64,000 nt of DNA from Phyto melanocephala (Eukaryota; Arthropoda; Insecta; Diptera; Rhinophoridae). The stretch covers positions 134,272,895-134,336,894 of the forward strand of contig OW799234.1 in NCBI GenBank assembly GCA_941918925.1, given 5' to 3'. Numbering within the stretch: the first letter of the stretch is position 1; each line of letters starts with the position of its first letter. Shown piece after piece: positions 1 through 11,362 of the stretch. Below the pieces are notes generated by a model. That model was not told where the DNA came from and searched no databases. It was given only the letters and a program-made list of their open reading frames with translations. Made by a program: the position numbers and the translations under genes.

Positions 1-240
1 GTCGGGGGCTGCCAAATGTTCTATCATAAATCGATACCACTCTCCATTAACGATTACAGTACTTTCACCTTTATTTTAATATTGTATTTATATCTAATAT
101 AGTCCATATGGGCGTTTATGACTTGCTCTTGGATTTTTTTTTTAACCTCAGAACCCACAGTTTTGCCTGTTAACAAAACAAATTCATTTAAAGGAAAACA
201 AGATTCGTTAATCACAATTTAATTCCAAAATTTCGACGTT
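1..240 (-). pseudogene. Tc1/mariner-type transposase relic, cut by the window edge
   Basis: Read on the minus strand, bases 1-60 encode TVIVNGEWYRFMIEHL, which matches the VTVNGxxYRxMI block of Tc1/mariner-superfamily (Tc3-like) transposases. Further upstream in the gene sense (about 170-215) is IVINESCFPLNEFV, which aligns with the IIFSDExHFHLNGFV block holding the first catalytic Asp; here the Asp is read as Asn. The two blocks need frameshifts to join and have stops between them, so this is a dead copy. The rest of the gene would lie left of the window. Family membership is clear from the paired motifs; the subfamily is not determined. Confidence 0.75.
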
Positions 241-2532
241 GCTAATGATTTGCATGTTTTGATTATTGCATCAATTGAACGTTTTTACAAAAATAACAAT
301 AAATCTGTTTTAAATGTGCCGTTCTGAAGTACGAGCCATTCCGAGCTGAGCAGAAGCCACCTACATAGTAGATGTTACTGTTTTTTTAACACTTTGATCT
401 ACGTGAATTAAACTTGGTCTACCAGTTTGAGGCAAACCTTTTACAGTGCCATGTTGGTGGTGATGATAAACTTAGCAACAAATCTTTACTTTAGAATCCA
501 AAAACCTAAGGTTAAAATGTCAATTTTATGCTTTTTGCGTTAAATCAGATTAATTGACTTAAATAATAAAATTCTATTTTGCTGGTTCTTTTTTTAGGAG
601 AATAAATAATGGAGAGATTTAGTCTCCATTATTTATTCTCCAGATGTAATTTATAAAATCAGCCAAAAATAAAAACATAAAAAAAATATATAAACGAAAA
701 TGTTATTAAATATTTAAATCCCATGACCCACCCTGTGCTTTGTGTGTTTTTTATTAGATTTTTGTTTTTTAATTAAAGAAGTTTTTTCTTATATTTTTTT
801 ATATTGTTTTAATGAGTACGTATTTATTTTAAAAATGCTTCTATTTAGTTGAAAACATTTTTTGGTTACTTTTGCATGCCAACTTTAAAACACATACCAC
901 ATTTTGAAACAGCAAAACCAGAAATAACCTAGAATGTGTAAATAAAATTTACATAGACGGTGTATATTCTTAGTTGGAAGTATTTTGAATTTTTGGCCAC
1001 CATATTAATGCTGTACAATTTATATTTCGTTTGTAACTGCATGTATCAACTTTTTGCCGACCACCACCCAAGCAAACAACTGTTTTATGTTGGTTTTAAT
1101 GTTAAAGTGCTGGTATCTTTTTTTTTGTTTTTGGTATTTGTACACTTTAGTATACAGTTATCTTGAAAGAGATTTTTTTAAATAAATATTTAATTGTTTA
1201 AATTTAAATATTAAAGAATATTTTTCATGTTTTTTTTTATTATTATTTACAAAGAAACCAAATTCCAATTATAAAAATTAAATATTAAAACTTCAAGTCA
1301 TCATGCAGTGCAAGTGAAGCTGTTTTTATATATTTTTTAGTGAAATTGTCTGTATTTTATATTTGTTATGTAGACTTTTGCCCACAACGTTTGAAGTCTA
1401 TATTTGTTCAGTAAAATACTTTGTGGTTAAATAAAAAAACACACAGATAAATTTCATTTCATTTTAAATACTAGTTATTTATACAACTTTAACGATAAAC
1501 ATTAAATTTATCGTCTGTTCAACGCTTAGTTCAGCAAAAAAGTCATGTTTTTCTTTTAATTTTGTTTTAAGTATTAATTAAATTTTTAATGAAACACAAC
1601 TTTTCTACGCCTTAAATATTATTGAGTGAAAGCCCAATGGAAGTCTGTTGAATTGAATAAAAAAATAATTTTGCAGAATATTATATTGATTATAATGTTG
1701 CAATAATAGAATTTAATATTTTAGGAAATAAGACAATAAAATTTGTACTTAATCAAGAATTAAAATCGCTTGCAAGAACAATAATTGTCGCCCCCTTTGA
1801 CATCTTGCTAATACCTATTCATACTTTAAGAAATTATAATAATAAGTCCAAAATATAATTAAAATATATTAAACCTTTTCCCATTGGATTAAACATGGGG
1901 GTCGGGTGGCTAGTAAATGGACAATGAAAGTTTGTTAGGTTTCATTTCATTCCCTCTCTCTTTTGTTTACCTTATTTCTTTAATTGGTTTTTGTTTCTAA
2001 CTCTTTTCGCTGTTACTTTCGCAAAAGGACACTCAGTGAATCCCAGGGGTCTCCGAGTGTGGTTGTGGGAGATTTTTCTTAGCCTCCGGCACACTCATTT
2101 CCAACCAACCAAAAGAAATCGCTTTAATAAAGGAAAAGTCATTATCAATAATATGTGTCGGTAATTTTGCGCTTATCACATCTGTAGTATTGTATTTATG
2201 TACTTGCTTATCGGGTCAATAAATCAGCGAGGTTTTTTTTTCAAGTTTATTCTATAATTGTGTCTGAATAATATATCGCTCAGTTAACTTTTACATGTGA
2301 AAAACATTACTATTGCCGCTCCTCATTTTTTAAAGTTTTTATCAATGATGGTGGTCTGCTCGGATAATCAGAACTCAAAAATTAAGGGAGCTAACAATAC
2401 ACCTCCTTCTATAGGCTTGTTCGTAATTGTTGGGCAAAATGGACAAAAGACAAACAATGTGTAAGCATGTGACCTTGTAGTTGTTCTATATAAACCAAAA
2501 CAAATAAAAATAAAATTCTTAGGAATTACTAA
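241..2532. other. AT-rich stretch, no gene recognised; holds one perfect hairpin
   Basis: No coding frame or known repeat recognised apart from the hairpin at 597-641. A 68-codon frame near 960-1166 starts at GTG, not ATG, and has a low-complexity hydrophobic composition. Bases 2029-2100 are locally GC-richer with CACTC/GAGTG complementarity but match nothing I know. Confidence 0.5.
597..641. repeat. Perfect 19-bp inverted repeat with 7-nt loop
   Basis: GGAGAATAAATAATGGAGA (597-615) is followed by GATTTAG and then its exact reverse complement (623-641). A run of T and AG precede it. No target duplication or element family was identified. It could be a minimal TIR-only element or a stable RNA hairpin. 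Confidence 0.8.
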
Positions 2533-3026
2533 TCTCTATATATAAAAGTGAAACTCTGTGTGCGTGTTAGCTATAGACTCCGAAACTGTAAAACCGATTG
2601 GACTCAAACTTTAACAAGTTGTTGTACACATTCCAGGGAGTATTTTTGGGTGGCAAAAAGTGGGCGGGGCCACTCTCATAAAAATTAGTTATCATTTTTA
2701 GCTACTTGCACTAGACCGATTTTTCTGAAACTTTGCACACATATCGAGCTGTCATCACTAAATAATTTTGTGATAAGAAAGGTGGGCGGGGCGACGCCCA
2801 TAAAAAAAGTTATAATTTTTAGCTACTTGCACTGGACCGATTTTTCTGAAACTCTACACACGTATTGAACTGTCATGACTTTACAATTTCGTGATTAGAA
2901 AAGTGGGCAGGGCCACGCCCATTAAAAGCTTATAATTTTTAGCTTTTTGCACTTGATATTCAATTAAAATTCAGAATGCATTTTTATTAATTAAGGGGCG
3001 TAGCAACGCGCGCCGGGCTTTTCTAG
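2533..3026 (+). mobile_element. Non-autonomous Helitron, copy 1 (2 internal units)
   Basis: Starts A|TCTCTATATATAAAAG and ends with CAACGCGCGCCGGG, a short T-rich linker and CTAG|T: the TC...CTAG ends, GC-rich 3' subterminal hairpin sequence and A/T insertion context expected of Helitrons. The inside has no coding capacity. It carries two units of about 120 bp built on GTGGGCGGGGCCACGCCCAT, an AT spacer, CTGCACCGATTTTTCTGAAACT-like sequence and GAGCTGTCATGACT-like sequence. The GT tract is short and interrupted, suggesting an older or shorter allele of the family. Confidence 0.85.
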
Positions 3027-3099
3027 TTTTTATATGAAAACTACTACTACTAGATGTTCCAGAATCTCTTTCGATTTCTCAAGGTTTAAATCACCCTAT

Positions 3100-3815
3100 A
3101 TTATGTTCAACACCTTACCGAAAGCACTATTTTACTACTTTCTGACGTGCTCCTCCACTTTTTTTTTGAGTCTCTTAAAAGGTTACCGTTTGCAAGGTTA
3201 TGGTACTTAAAAACGATCCCTTTTCTGATAATTCGTTGTTGTCTTCATTTCTGATTATGCCGTGATGGCCTGGTATCCATATTAACTCTAGACTTTCACA
3301 ATTTTCATGCCAGTTAACTCAATTTTGCATAATATGACATTCCGAAATATAACTTTTGTTTAACTTTATTACTAATAATTTATACGTAAAGATACGAATT
3401 AAGGCTTCATTATTAGTTTCTTTATCCTTTAAGTGACTTTCGTTATTATTCTAATATCAGCCTGGAAACAGTGTTGTGATCTGGTAGACGGAAGTATTTA
3501 CCTCTATTTCGGTTAATATCAAAGAAACCGATTCCAGTGAGGCCAGCAATTTTCGATCCGTGTGTATAAAAATCGGTGCCTTGGGTATTTCTTACACTAA
3601 TCACTTCATCCCATTCTTCACTACAACTATTAGGGCGATGCAGTTAAAGTTCTTATTGGGATCTTTTGACTCGTTGTCTGGTTTTATGGTCTCCCACCAT
3701 CTATTCAGCCCTTGCCAATGATCTAGTAACGGCCAATCGATGGTATATAGCCATTTTTTATGTGGTTCTCATGGCAGCGCATATACTAATACAACATCGT
3801 TGTATAATTTGAAAT
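3100..3815 (-). pseudogene. Non-LTR retrotransposon relic: RNase H domain
   Basis: On the minus strand a damaged reading gives FYTHGSKIAGLTGIGFF (cf. the FTDGSK...GxGxF start of RNase H), then YFRLPDHNTVSRLILE (cf. LPDHCSVFQAEILAI), and further on LIWIPGHHGIIRNEDNNE and LSEKGS (cf. WVPGHxGIxGNExADELA). Block order and spacing are those of the RNase H domain carried by I/R1/LOA-type non-LTR retrotransposons. An AAMRTT reading near 3770-3800 resembles the RT-thumb block GAMRTTPTAAL just upstream of RNase H. Stops and frameshifts make it non-functional, and the first catalytic Asp is read as His (TDGS to THGS). Its upstream side is cut by the HINE insertion starting at 3816. Confidence 0.75.
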
Positions 3816-4435
3816 TTTTATACCCGCCACCAAAAAAATGGTGGGGGTATATTCATTTTGTCATTCCGTTTGTAACACATCGAAATATATATTTTAAACC
3901 CCATAAAGTATATATATTCTGAATCAGGGTTTGATTTGATGACGATCTAGCTATGTCCGTCCGTCTGTCCGTCTGTTGAAAGCACGATAGAAGTCGATAG
4001 AAGTTTGAGCTAGGGGGCTCAAATTTTGCCACAATCTTTCTTATAGACAAGGTTTGTTTGGTATTGAAAATGGGCTAAATCGGAATATTAGGAACAGAGT
4101 TATAGCTCGAAAAGCAAGAGTAGGTCGAAAAAACCGTGTCCTTCGAACATCGAATAAAATGGAATTGTGTCCAAACACATCAACGTAGACTCATGAAACT
4201 TCAAATATATATTTCCTGAGCAAAAACAATATTTCTTTTTAAAAATTATCCAAATCTATGCATTAGGAGAGGAGTTATCGATCAAAATGTACGAAAATTT
4301 ATACCGCACAGTGTATTTTTCGGTATATTTAAAAACAAAAACGTCATAAAAGCAACAAAATTTGATGTACGACTCTGAAATTCTGCACACTTTGCTTTTT
4401 GGTGAGAGGCTTTTTTGTAACGGAAAATCAATGTG

Positions 4436-4890
4436 CCACGCCCACTTTTACGCCCACCTCCCATATAACGTTTTACCTAAAATTCATATAATTTCTCTAT
4501 TAATAAAGATTTTGGAATAATAAAGGGCTATATTGAAACACCTAAGTTGTACTCATTCGCAAAAATAACTTCGACACGCCTACTATAACGCCCACTTTTA
4601 ACGTTATCTACCGTTAATGAAATTTAAAAGCTCATAAAAACGCCAAAATTAGAGGTATGATGATCAAATTTGCTACGTATATCCTTCTATTCAATGTGAT
4701 TGTTGTGCCAAAAAGTTAGGTGACATGCCCACTTTAACGCCTATCTCCCATATAACGGTTTATCTTAAATTCATGTAATTTCTCTATTAATAAAGTTTTT
4801 GGGAAAATAAAGGACTATATTGAAATATCTTTGTTCTATTTATAAGCAGAAACTTTATTGACACGCCTACTTTAAAGCCCACTTTAATTG
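4436..4890. repeat. Two-copy internal direct repeat of the HINE, period about 288 bp
   Basis: CTCCCATATAACG, AATTTCTCTATTAATAAAG and GGxCTATATTGAAA occur in the same order at about 4450-4540 and again at about 4740-4825, with CACGCC(C/T)AC motifs between. This is a tandem duplication inside the element body. Confidence 0.75.
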
Positions 4891-4936
4891 AAAGACTACA
4901 CTTACAAAAGCACTTTAGTAGCATATCGAAGTTATA

Positions 4937-5528
4937 AAGGGTGGTTAAATTTTATGTTGAATTTAAATAAAACACAAATTATTTAAGAAATTGTTATAAT
5001 TTCTTTTTATAATGATAATATTTGTATGGTTCAATTATGTATTTAACAAAATATCGGCCAAATAAACCCCCCCCCCACCCCATCCTTGGCGCAACTTCTC
5101 TATCTGATGGCCCAAATTTTCAATGACAATGTTGATTCTCAATTGTTGGGCATGATGATGAGACGAGGTTGACTGCTCTTTTGCCACACTATCGCAAAAA
5201 ACAGCAATGGTCCGCATTCAACGAAATAAGAAGGCATTTACAGATTTTCTAACATTTTATACAGACCTGTTTTGCAGAAATTTAAATTATTTTTTACAAT
5301 TCTCCCGATTGTGGACGAATTTGAACGATTATGTTGATCAAAAGAATTACGAACTGCACAAAATGCATTTTGATTTAAACGCCCATTTTTATAAAAAACC
5401 TGAATAACTTTAAAGCGTTGCTCATTTGCGTATCTCTCCACGGATCAAATTGAGTAAGTTTGAGACTGAGAAATGTCAAGTAGGTGTTGTTCACCTTCAA
5501 CATGTGCCCTTAAAATTTAACCACCCTC
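4937..5528 (-). mobile_element. TA-flanked Tc1/mariner-derived element, copy A (transposase N-terminus kept)
   Basis: Ends are inverted: AAGGGTGGTTAAATTTTA at the left and TAAAATTTAACCACCC at the right, preceded by TA. On the minus strand 5238-5441 reads VERYANEQRFKVIQVFYKNG, then NQNAFCAVRNSFDQHNRSN and STIGRIV: the N-terminal helix-turn-helix of an IS630/Tc1-type transposase. About 5050-5215 reads SVAKEQSTSSHHHAQQL, the linker that follows. The catalytic domain is missing, so this is an internally deleted, non-autonomous copy. The start codon is GTG where the intact copies have ATG. It is nested inside the HINE at 3816-5673. Confidence 0.85.
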
Positions 5529-5673
5529 TTCAAAGAAAGTGATAAATATTTTATTATAAAGAGATTATTCCATAATGATTAACAAAATAATAAATATTGT
5601 GCTTTAAATGTACACAAAATTGGTGGTGGGTATAAAAGATTCGGCACAGCCAAATATAGTTCTCTTACTTGTT

Positions 5674-6285
5674 TCAAGAGGTTTTGTACTAAATTTCTTC
5701 TCTAAAGAAATCTGCCACACTATCAAGGCTTACTTAAGGATCAGTCGTAGTACGATCGTGTATAGCCAGTGCATCATTTAAGGCTTAAGCCTCATTCTGA
5801 TTCTCGCTCCTCTACAAAAAGGCCCAAATTAATTTTACTCTCAATGTGGTCCCTTTAAAGATTGCTAAATACCACTCCTTAGTATTTGACGAGACAGCCG
5901 TTAAGCGATATCTTGCTCTTGAACTGTTTTGGGCTTTCGAATGCAGATATTTCTACAGTGTCAATGTTACCTTACTGTATGTTAAATAATGTCAGTACGT
6001 TTCAAAGTTTCAAACATATTTTTAAAAATTTATGGATGTATGGATGGTGTCTTCATTGGTTACTTGTTCTTTAAAAACAACTTTTGTGTGACCATCACGT
6101 AAAAGTCCATGATAAACAATGTTTTGCCTGACTAAAATTACATAAGAGTCGACGAAGTGTGGTGCTTCACGGAGAGCACAGTAACTTGAACCAATTAAAG
6201 AAATGTTTATCCCTTACAGAGTAATTGTGAGTTTACCGCCGAAATTATGTTAATCGTATATAACAAAAGAACATACAAAGATTAA
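5674..6285. other. Unassigned stretch
   Basis: Somewhat less AT-rich than its surroundings. It could be the far side of the retrotransposon relic split by the HINE at 3816-5673, but I found no block on the minus strand good enough to claim it. Confidence 0.3.
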
Positions 6286-6687
6286 GGCTTATATTCATAA
6301 AAAAAATGTATTTAAAATCTATTTTAAGGAAATTTGTTACGAAAAATTGGAAACATCTTTTTTTCCAAAATTACAGACTTAAAACCCCTAATAAACGTAT
6401 ACTTTAAGTATCTGTCAGCATAATTATAAGTATTCCGGTAATAGTGTTATTAAATCCTTTACGATGTTCTAAGAGTTCTTCTTTATATAGAAACAAACAT
6501 GAGACTTTAAAAACAATTTTTGAAGTACAAAAAATGCGGCACAAACTAAACACTTTTAGAATATTTACACTATATCCTCCAAATTCATAAAATTTAAAAT
6601 GATTTTTTTTTTTTCATTTCAAATTTTTCTTACCAAATTTCCTTAAAATGTATTTCAAACACATTTTATGTTTTATGAATATAAGCC
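6286..6687. mobile_element. TIR element flanked by TTAA
   Basis: GGCTTATATTCATAAA at the left and TTTATGAATATAAGCC at the right are inverted; with mismatches the inverted ends run about 70 bp (AAGGAAATTTG and CAAATTTCCTT inside). TTAA sits at 6282-6285 and 6688-6691, as in piggyBac-type insertion. The inverted similarity also runs outward through AAGATTAA, so TTAA may instead be part of a longer TIR. No coding capacity. One end recurs at about 8330-8427. Confidence 0.6.
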
Positions 6688-6691
6688 TTAA

Positions 6692-8329
6692 TCTTTTTAA
6701 GTTCTTTTGTTACAAAAGATGAAGATTACTAAGGCAAGTTAACATAAAGAATAGTCTTATACAAATATGCATAAATTACACATAAAAATTATATACAAAA
6801 AAAAATAAATAAATAGCAAGATTAAGTAGCAATTTACGTGAGAAACATTTCTAAGTCTTATAATAAATATTTCTCTCCATTTCACTTATTATAATATATT
6901 GACATTTGTTCACTATTATTAATGTATTTTTGTTAATGATTAAATTCTAAGCTATAAATATATTTAGCCCGCTGCTTTGCTTTCACATTAAAATTATTTT
7001 ACGCATATAGAGGCTGTTTCATTTAGTATAAACTAATCAATATTTTAAAAGGATTCAATACAAGTGGACAAGTGGACAAGTATTTTAAAGATGGCACAAG
7101 TTTCTAAGTCACTAGAGTAACTAAACATACTAAAACATACTAAAAAGACATATTACTTAAAAAAGCATTATGTAGACAATAATCCATTAGTGAGTAATCG
7201 ATGAAATTATTAATTGATCATTTTTCGTTAAACCTCTACAATTTTAGTAATTCCCATTTATTCGCACTAATCATCTGAAATTAATTCTGTTTTTTTACTT
7301 TTAATTTGTTTAATACTATCATATGAGAGTGCAAAATGTTATAGAAAACGCTAAGTCCGTTTGCCCATGTGTATGTTGAAATCAGCTTTTTTAAGCCATC
7401 ACTTATACTTCAAACTTAAGTATGATATCAATATATCAGATATGCTTTCGAGAAGTTTGCTATTGAAAAACAGTTATATGAACACCTCTTTTGTACCCTA
7501 ACAGAATCACATTTTGCAGCTCTTATGTTTCAAAATACATAAACTTAACATTAATTAACAATACAACACTAAGGAACATCTGATTAATTTATTAAAACGA
7601 AAATATATTATTAAATATAATAAAATTTATTTTTGCTTTTTATCGACCTTTTATTTTAAACTTTATTTTATATTAGTTGAGCTTGAGGTCAAACAATTAA
7701 GTTAAAAATATTTGTTTATTTATTTTATTTAAAAAAAAATTATTAAATATATTTATGATTTTCCTAATACTTACGACATTAGAACTACTTGTAGAACTCG
7801 AATACATAATTCGAAAATTTACACATCATCGGAACATGATATAATTAACGAAAGCTCTACAAAACTGGTTATATACACACGCAATCATAATCAGATCAAT
7901 AAGCTGAGTCACGCGTCATATGTCATCCGCAGCCTGTTCTAAATGACGTTAATGTGAAAACGAAAACGCTTAACATAATAAATGTCGTGTAAGCGGATAT
8001 AAAATCCATCAAATCAAACCAAAAAGTCATCCAAAAACTGTCAATCTGCATAACGTTCGTTAAAATTTTCTTATCTTTAGTACTTTTCGTTGATGGGACT
8101 TAACGAATGGGGCAAAGCTTAGAAGAAAATCGTTATTTGAACTAAAACATAGTGACAGATGATGTATGACGGACTCTATGTTCACCAGCCATAAAGCCTT
8201 GTTTTTTCATTTTTATTATCATAACTAATATTGTCTTCTTAAAGTTATGCTCATTTGAAAAATATTTGTTTAATTAAGCCTGACCAATATTGTGTGTTAA
8301 ATACGAAATATATAATATTAAATATATAA
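6692..8329. other. AT-rich stretch, nothing recognised
   Basis: A short CAAGTGGA repetition is at about 7063-7080. No coding frame or known element seen. Confidence 0.45.
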
Positions 8330-8427
8330 ACATAAACCGCAATATTTTTTAAATTTTAAATGATTTTCATAAAAAATTTTCTTAATATAGATTTCATATA
8401 CATTTTATTTTTTTATGAATACGAGCC
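8330..8427. repeat. Single-ended copy of the 6286 element
   Basis: AAATTTTAAATGATTTTCAT, TTTCATATACATTTTATTT and TTATGAATACGAGCCTT align in order with the right half of the element at 6286-6687. No partner TIR was seen, so it is a fragment. Confidence 0.55.
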
Positions 8428-8659
8428 TTCGTTTCAAAACCCTCAAGAAATTATGTTAATTTTTAAGCATGTGGCAGTAAAACTTTTGTTATTACAAAAG
8501 TAAAATGAATGAAATTAATTAAATTAAAATAAATTAAATTAAATAAAAAAAATTAATTAATAATTATTAAATGATATTATAAATATATATTTTATTATAT
8601 TTTCTTACAAATATTGTGAAAACATAAAACAAGAAATTAATATTGCAATTTAATTAAAT

Positions 8660-9889
8660 AACAAGTAAGAGTGCTATATTCGGCCGCTCCGAATCTTATA
8701 TACCCTTCACAACGTGTAGTCATGCAATAACAATTTTTTGTATCACCATTCATCTCATATGAAATACGTAAATATTTACATATAAAAAAACATCCCATTG
8801 TAAAATTATAAATTTAGTTTATGTATGTATGTTTAAAAAAAATAAATAAAACAAAAACAAAAAATAAATAAAAATAAAAAGTAAAAAAAATAAAAATAAA
8901 AACAAAAAAAATATAACACAAAAAATAAAACAAAATTCAAATAAAATTCGATGCCACGCTCACTCTGACCAGTAACCATGTTAGAAAGTGTTGTATCAAG
9001 GAGAATTAATATCAGGTGAACTCTTAAGCCCAGCTGTTCATCAGCTGTGAACGAAGTTTAAGAACAAATTGTCGAAATTTCTATTTAATGTTTTTTTACA
9101 TTTGTTGCCGGAAAATTTTAATAAATGTTTAAAAAATGAAAAAAAATTAATTTCTATGGATCAAACATTTTGAGTTCAAAATAAATAAATGTATGTACAT
9201 TTGTGTTAATTGTTCAAGAATTAAAAAAACATAAAAAAAATGTGTTTTAGTTAAAACAATAACAAATTGTAAAAGTTTTCGTAAAAAAATGCCTTCCAGC
9301 ATGAAAAAATATTTTAAGGGTAGTGGAACTTTATTTCGTGTATGTAAAGATGAGTAAAATATATAAATATTCAGAAAGTTTTCAAAATAAACATTAAAAT
9401 TCTTTAATTTTAGTATGACTTGCATAATTTTCTTTAACAAAATGTAAACAAACGTGTGTTTGTTTCTGTTTAGTCAGAAAATTTTTGACAATTTGGTTCA
9501 AATATACAAAAACAAAATACATGTAGGTTATTGTTTTTGTAGGGACGAGATCACCTGATTGAATTCGCCTTGTGTTGTATGTTGTTGTTGTTGTGAAAAA
9601 ACGAGATGGTCGTGTTTTTTCTCTCATATCTCCGTTGTTAATAAACCGATTTTTCTGAGTTTCAATAAAAATTTGTTCCCCAATATTACACGCGCCACAA
9701 AAATGTCTGAGGGCCTCAAAAAGTTGATTTCAACATACACACGCACAGACAGATAGTGCTTATTTGACTTCCATATTCATAAGCTTTCAGAAATATACAT
9801 ACTTTATGGGGTCGGAAATGAAAATCGTAGAAATTTTACACGAAAAGAAAAACCTTTATATACCCTTACACTCACTGTGAGGGATCATA
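8660..9889 (-). mobile_element. HINE-like element interrupted by a hAT MITE
   Basis: In its own (minus) sense it begins near 9889 with TATACCC-like sequence and CACTGTGAG. It runs through CTACGATTTTCATTTCCGAC, ACATACACACGCAC (complement strand) and the tRNA-like box, then an A-rich core (8830-8945 on this strand), the (T)CACAACGTG/TATACCC block, and a 3' hairpin CGGCCG...CGAAT with TACTTGTT at 8660. The body is split by the insertion at 8997-9572; the two halves rejoin when one 8-bp duplication is removed. Confidence 0.85.
8997..9572. mobile_element. hAT-type MITE with perfect 8-bp target duplication
   Basis: TIRs are CAAGGAGAATTAATATCAGG at the left and CCTGATTGAATTCGCCTTG at the right. The 8-bp duplication TGTTGTAT is exact at 8989-8996 and 9573-9580, which fits hAT (8-bp) insertion. 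The 576-bp inside has no transposase. A segment near the right end (TACAAAAACAAAATACATGT) recurs inverted in the element at 30930, so they belong to one subfamily. Confidence 0.88.
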
Positions 9890-11136
9890 CCTAAAAGGGA
9901 TTATATATAAAACATGTTATAAGAGAAACATTTGTTTATTGGAGTAGAAATCGATGAATGCATTTTAATGGTTACATCTGTTTTGCCAAATATTTGCTAA
10001 TGAGAACATACCTTCAGCTATTTGATATGTATTTTGTTAAGTATAACAGTTATATTCTGTGTATTCTGTATGTATTATATTCTTGGTTTATGAAAACATG
10101 CCATGAATTGGCCTTAATACGCAGAAAGTGATATCATAGTAGAAGTAAAAAAAAACATAAATTTAAATCGTACACATAGTGAACAATACACTTTATTGCC
10201 ACTTTTAATGTATTTTCATTTCGGCAGATATCCGCTTCCGCCAACATTATTTCTTTATACTTTGCTAACTTATACATTTATATACATTCCATATACTTAT
10301 CTCTTGTTGCCACAGCCGTTTATAATACATAAAGTATTTGCGGTTTTGATTTTTGTATTTAAAAAAAATACCCGAGTATATATAAATATGTACACTTTTA
10401 TGCGCAGTTATTTTATTTTAATACAATTTGCATATTATACTAATAACTACTTTATTGGTTTCCAAATCAAACAAAAAAAATATTCTTTTATAAAAATACT
10501 TATACTGCCAATACTGAAAATTTTACTATTATAAAAAACGTACCAAAATCCAATCGAAATGGTTTTTAAATTGCAAAAATATTTGGGAAACTTTTCAAAT
10601 TTATAAGGTGAATTAACGAAATTCTTTAAACCAAACAAGATACAAATAAATACAAAATTAATTTTCAAAGAAATTTAAAGAATTTGAGAATTTTTAGCCT
10701 TGAGCAGTTACAAGAACTTTTTTGTACAATAGTTACCGCTAAAAAAAATTGTTTCGTAGTAAATAAAATCAGATTTGAGTCAAGACTTTTAGAACTAAAT
10801 CTCAAACGAACACTTGTTAAGAGAAACAAAGTGTAGAAAAAAATAGGGGGAAAATTTTCTTTCTTTGTTTACACAATCTCTTTTTCTTAAAAGGGACTTA
10901 ACAGAAGTATAAAAGAATAATGGATTTTGTTATCTTTTATTTCACATAACTTTGAGAAAAAGTTTAAGAAATTAATTGTTTAAGTTTAACTAAAGTACAA
11001 ACGCTTTTTCAGAGAAAGTTTATAAATAAAAAAAAACTATTTTTCTCTCTATTCGAGTATGCCCCTTCATCCTTATTGTTATTTTATTTGAACTAACACC
11101 GCATTAACTAAGTATTTGAAAAAATTTTTTTTAACT
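9890..11136. other. AT-rich stretch, nothing recognised
   Basis: A 112-codon frame at 10196-10534 is dominated by Ile/Leu/Phe/Tyr/Lys as AT-rich DNA predicts, and a second frame opposes it at 10447-10668. No motif was recognised. Confidence 0.45.
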
Positions 11137-11362
11137 GAAGGCCATTTTTGGCATTTATTGGAAATACATATCGAACACTAGGTCCATTTTACGGTCAACA
11201 AAACTGCCGTATTTGGAGTGTTTATAATCCTCAAGTGTATGTTAAGACACCATTACATCTAGAAAAACTGACTGTTTGGAGTGCTTAAGCGGATGGCGGA
11301 ATCATTGCTGGAATGTTACAGTCAACGCTGACCATTATCGAGCCATAATTACTGACTTTTTA
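11137..11362 (+). pseudogene. Tc1/mariner-type transposase relic cut by a HINE
   Basis: The frame starting near 11198 reads QQNCRIWSVYNPQVYVKTP then LHLEKLTVWSA, a stop, and ADGGIIAG. After a frame shift NVTVNADHYRAIITDFL follows. This matches the KQNCRxW...NPQV...P.HPxKVTVWCGLWAxGIIGP...VTVNxxxYRxMITDF segment of Tc1/mariner-superfamily transposases. EGHFWHL at about 11138 corresponds to the block after the first catalytic Asp. The relic ends exactly where the HINE at 11361 begins; the C-terminal half was not found beyond that HINE. Confidence 0.8.

Larger units (their letters stand above)
3816..5673 (+). mobile_element. DINE-1/HINE-like element, divergent long copy
   Basis: The 5' end (TTTTATACCCGCCACC...GGTGGGGGTATA) forms a terminal hairpin. 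It continues into the CATTCCGTTTGTAACACATC, CCCCATAAAGTATATATATT and TGTCCGTCCGTCTGTCCGTC blocks of the DINE-1/INE-1 group of fly interspersed elements (Helentron-associated, non-coding). The 3' end is GGGTATAAAAGATTCGGC...CTTACTTGTT with a damaged hairpin. The internal body contains a two-copy tandem repeat (4436-4890). A separate TA-flanked element (4937-5528) has inserted in it. It lies directly against the non-LTR relic at 3815. Confidence 0.8.

Noticed and set aside
10196..10534. 112-codon plus-strand hydrophobic frame
   Set aside because: Composition (Ile, Leu, Phe, Tyr, Lys) is that of AT-rich random sequence; with about 64 kb and a stop roughly every 12 codons, a few frames of about 110 codons are expected by chance.
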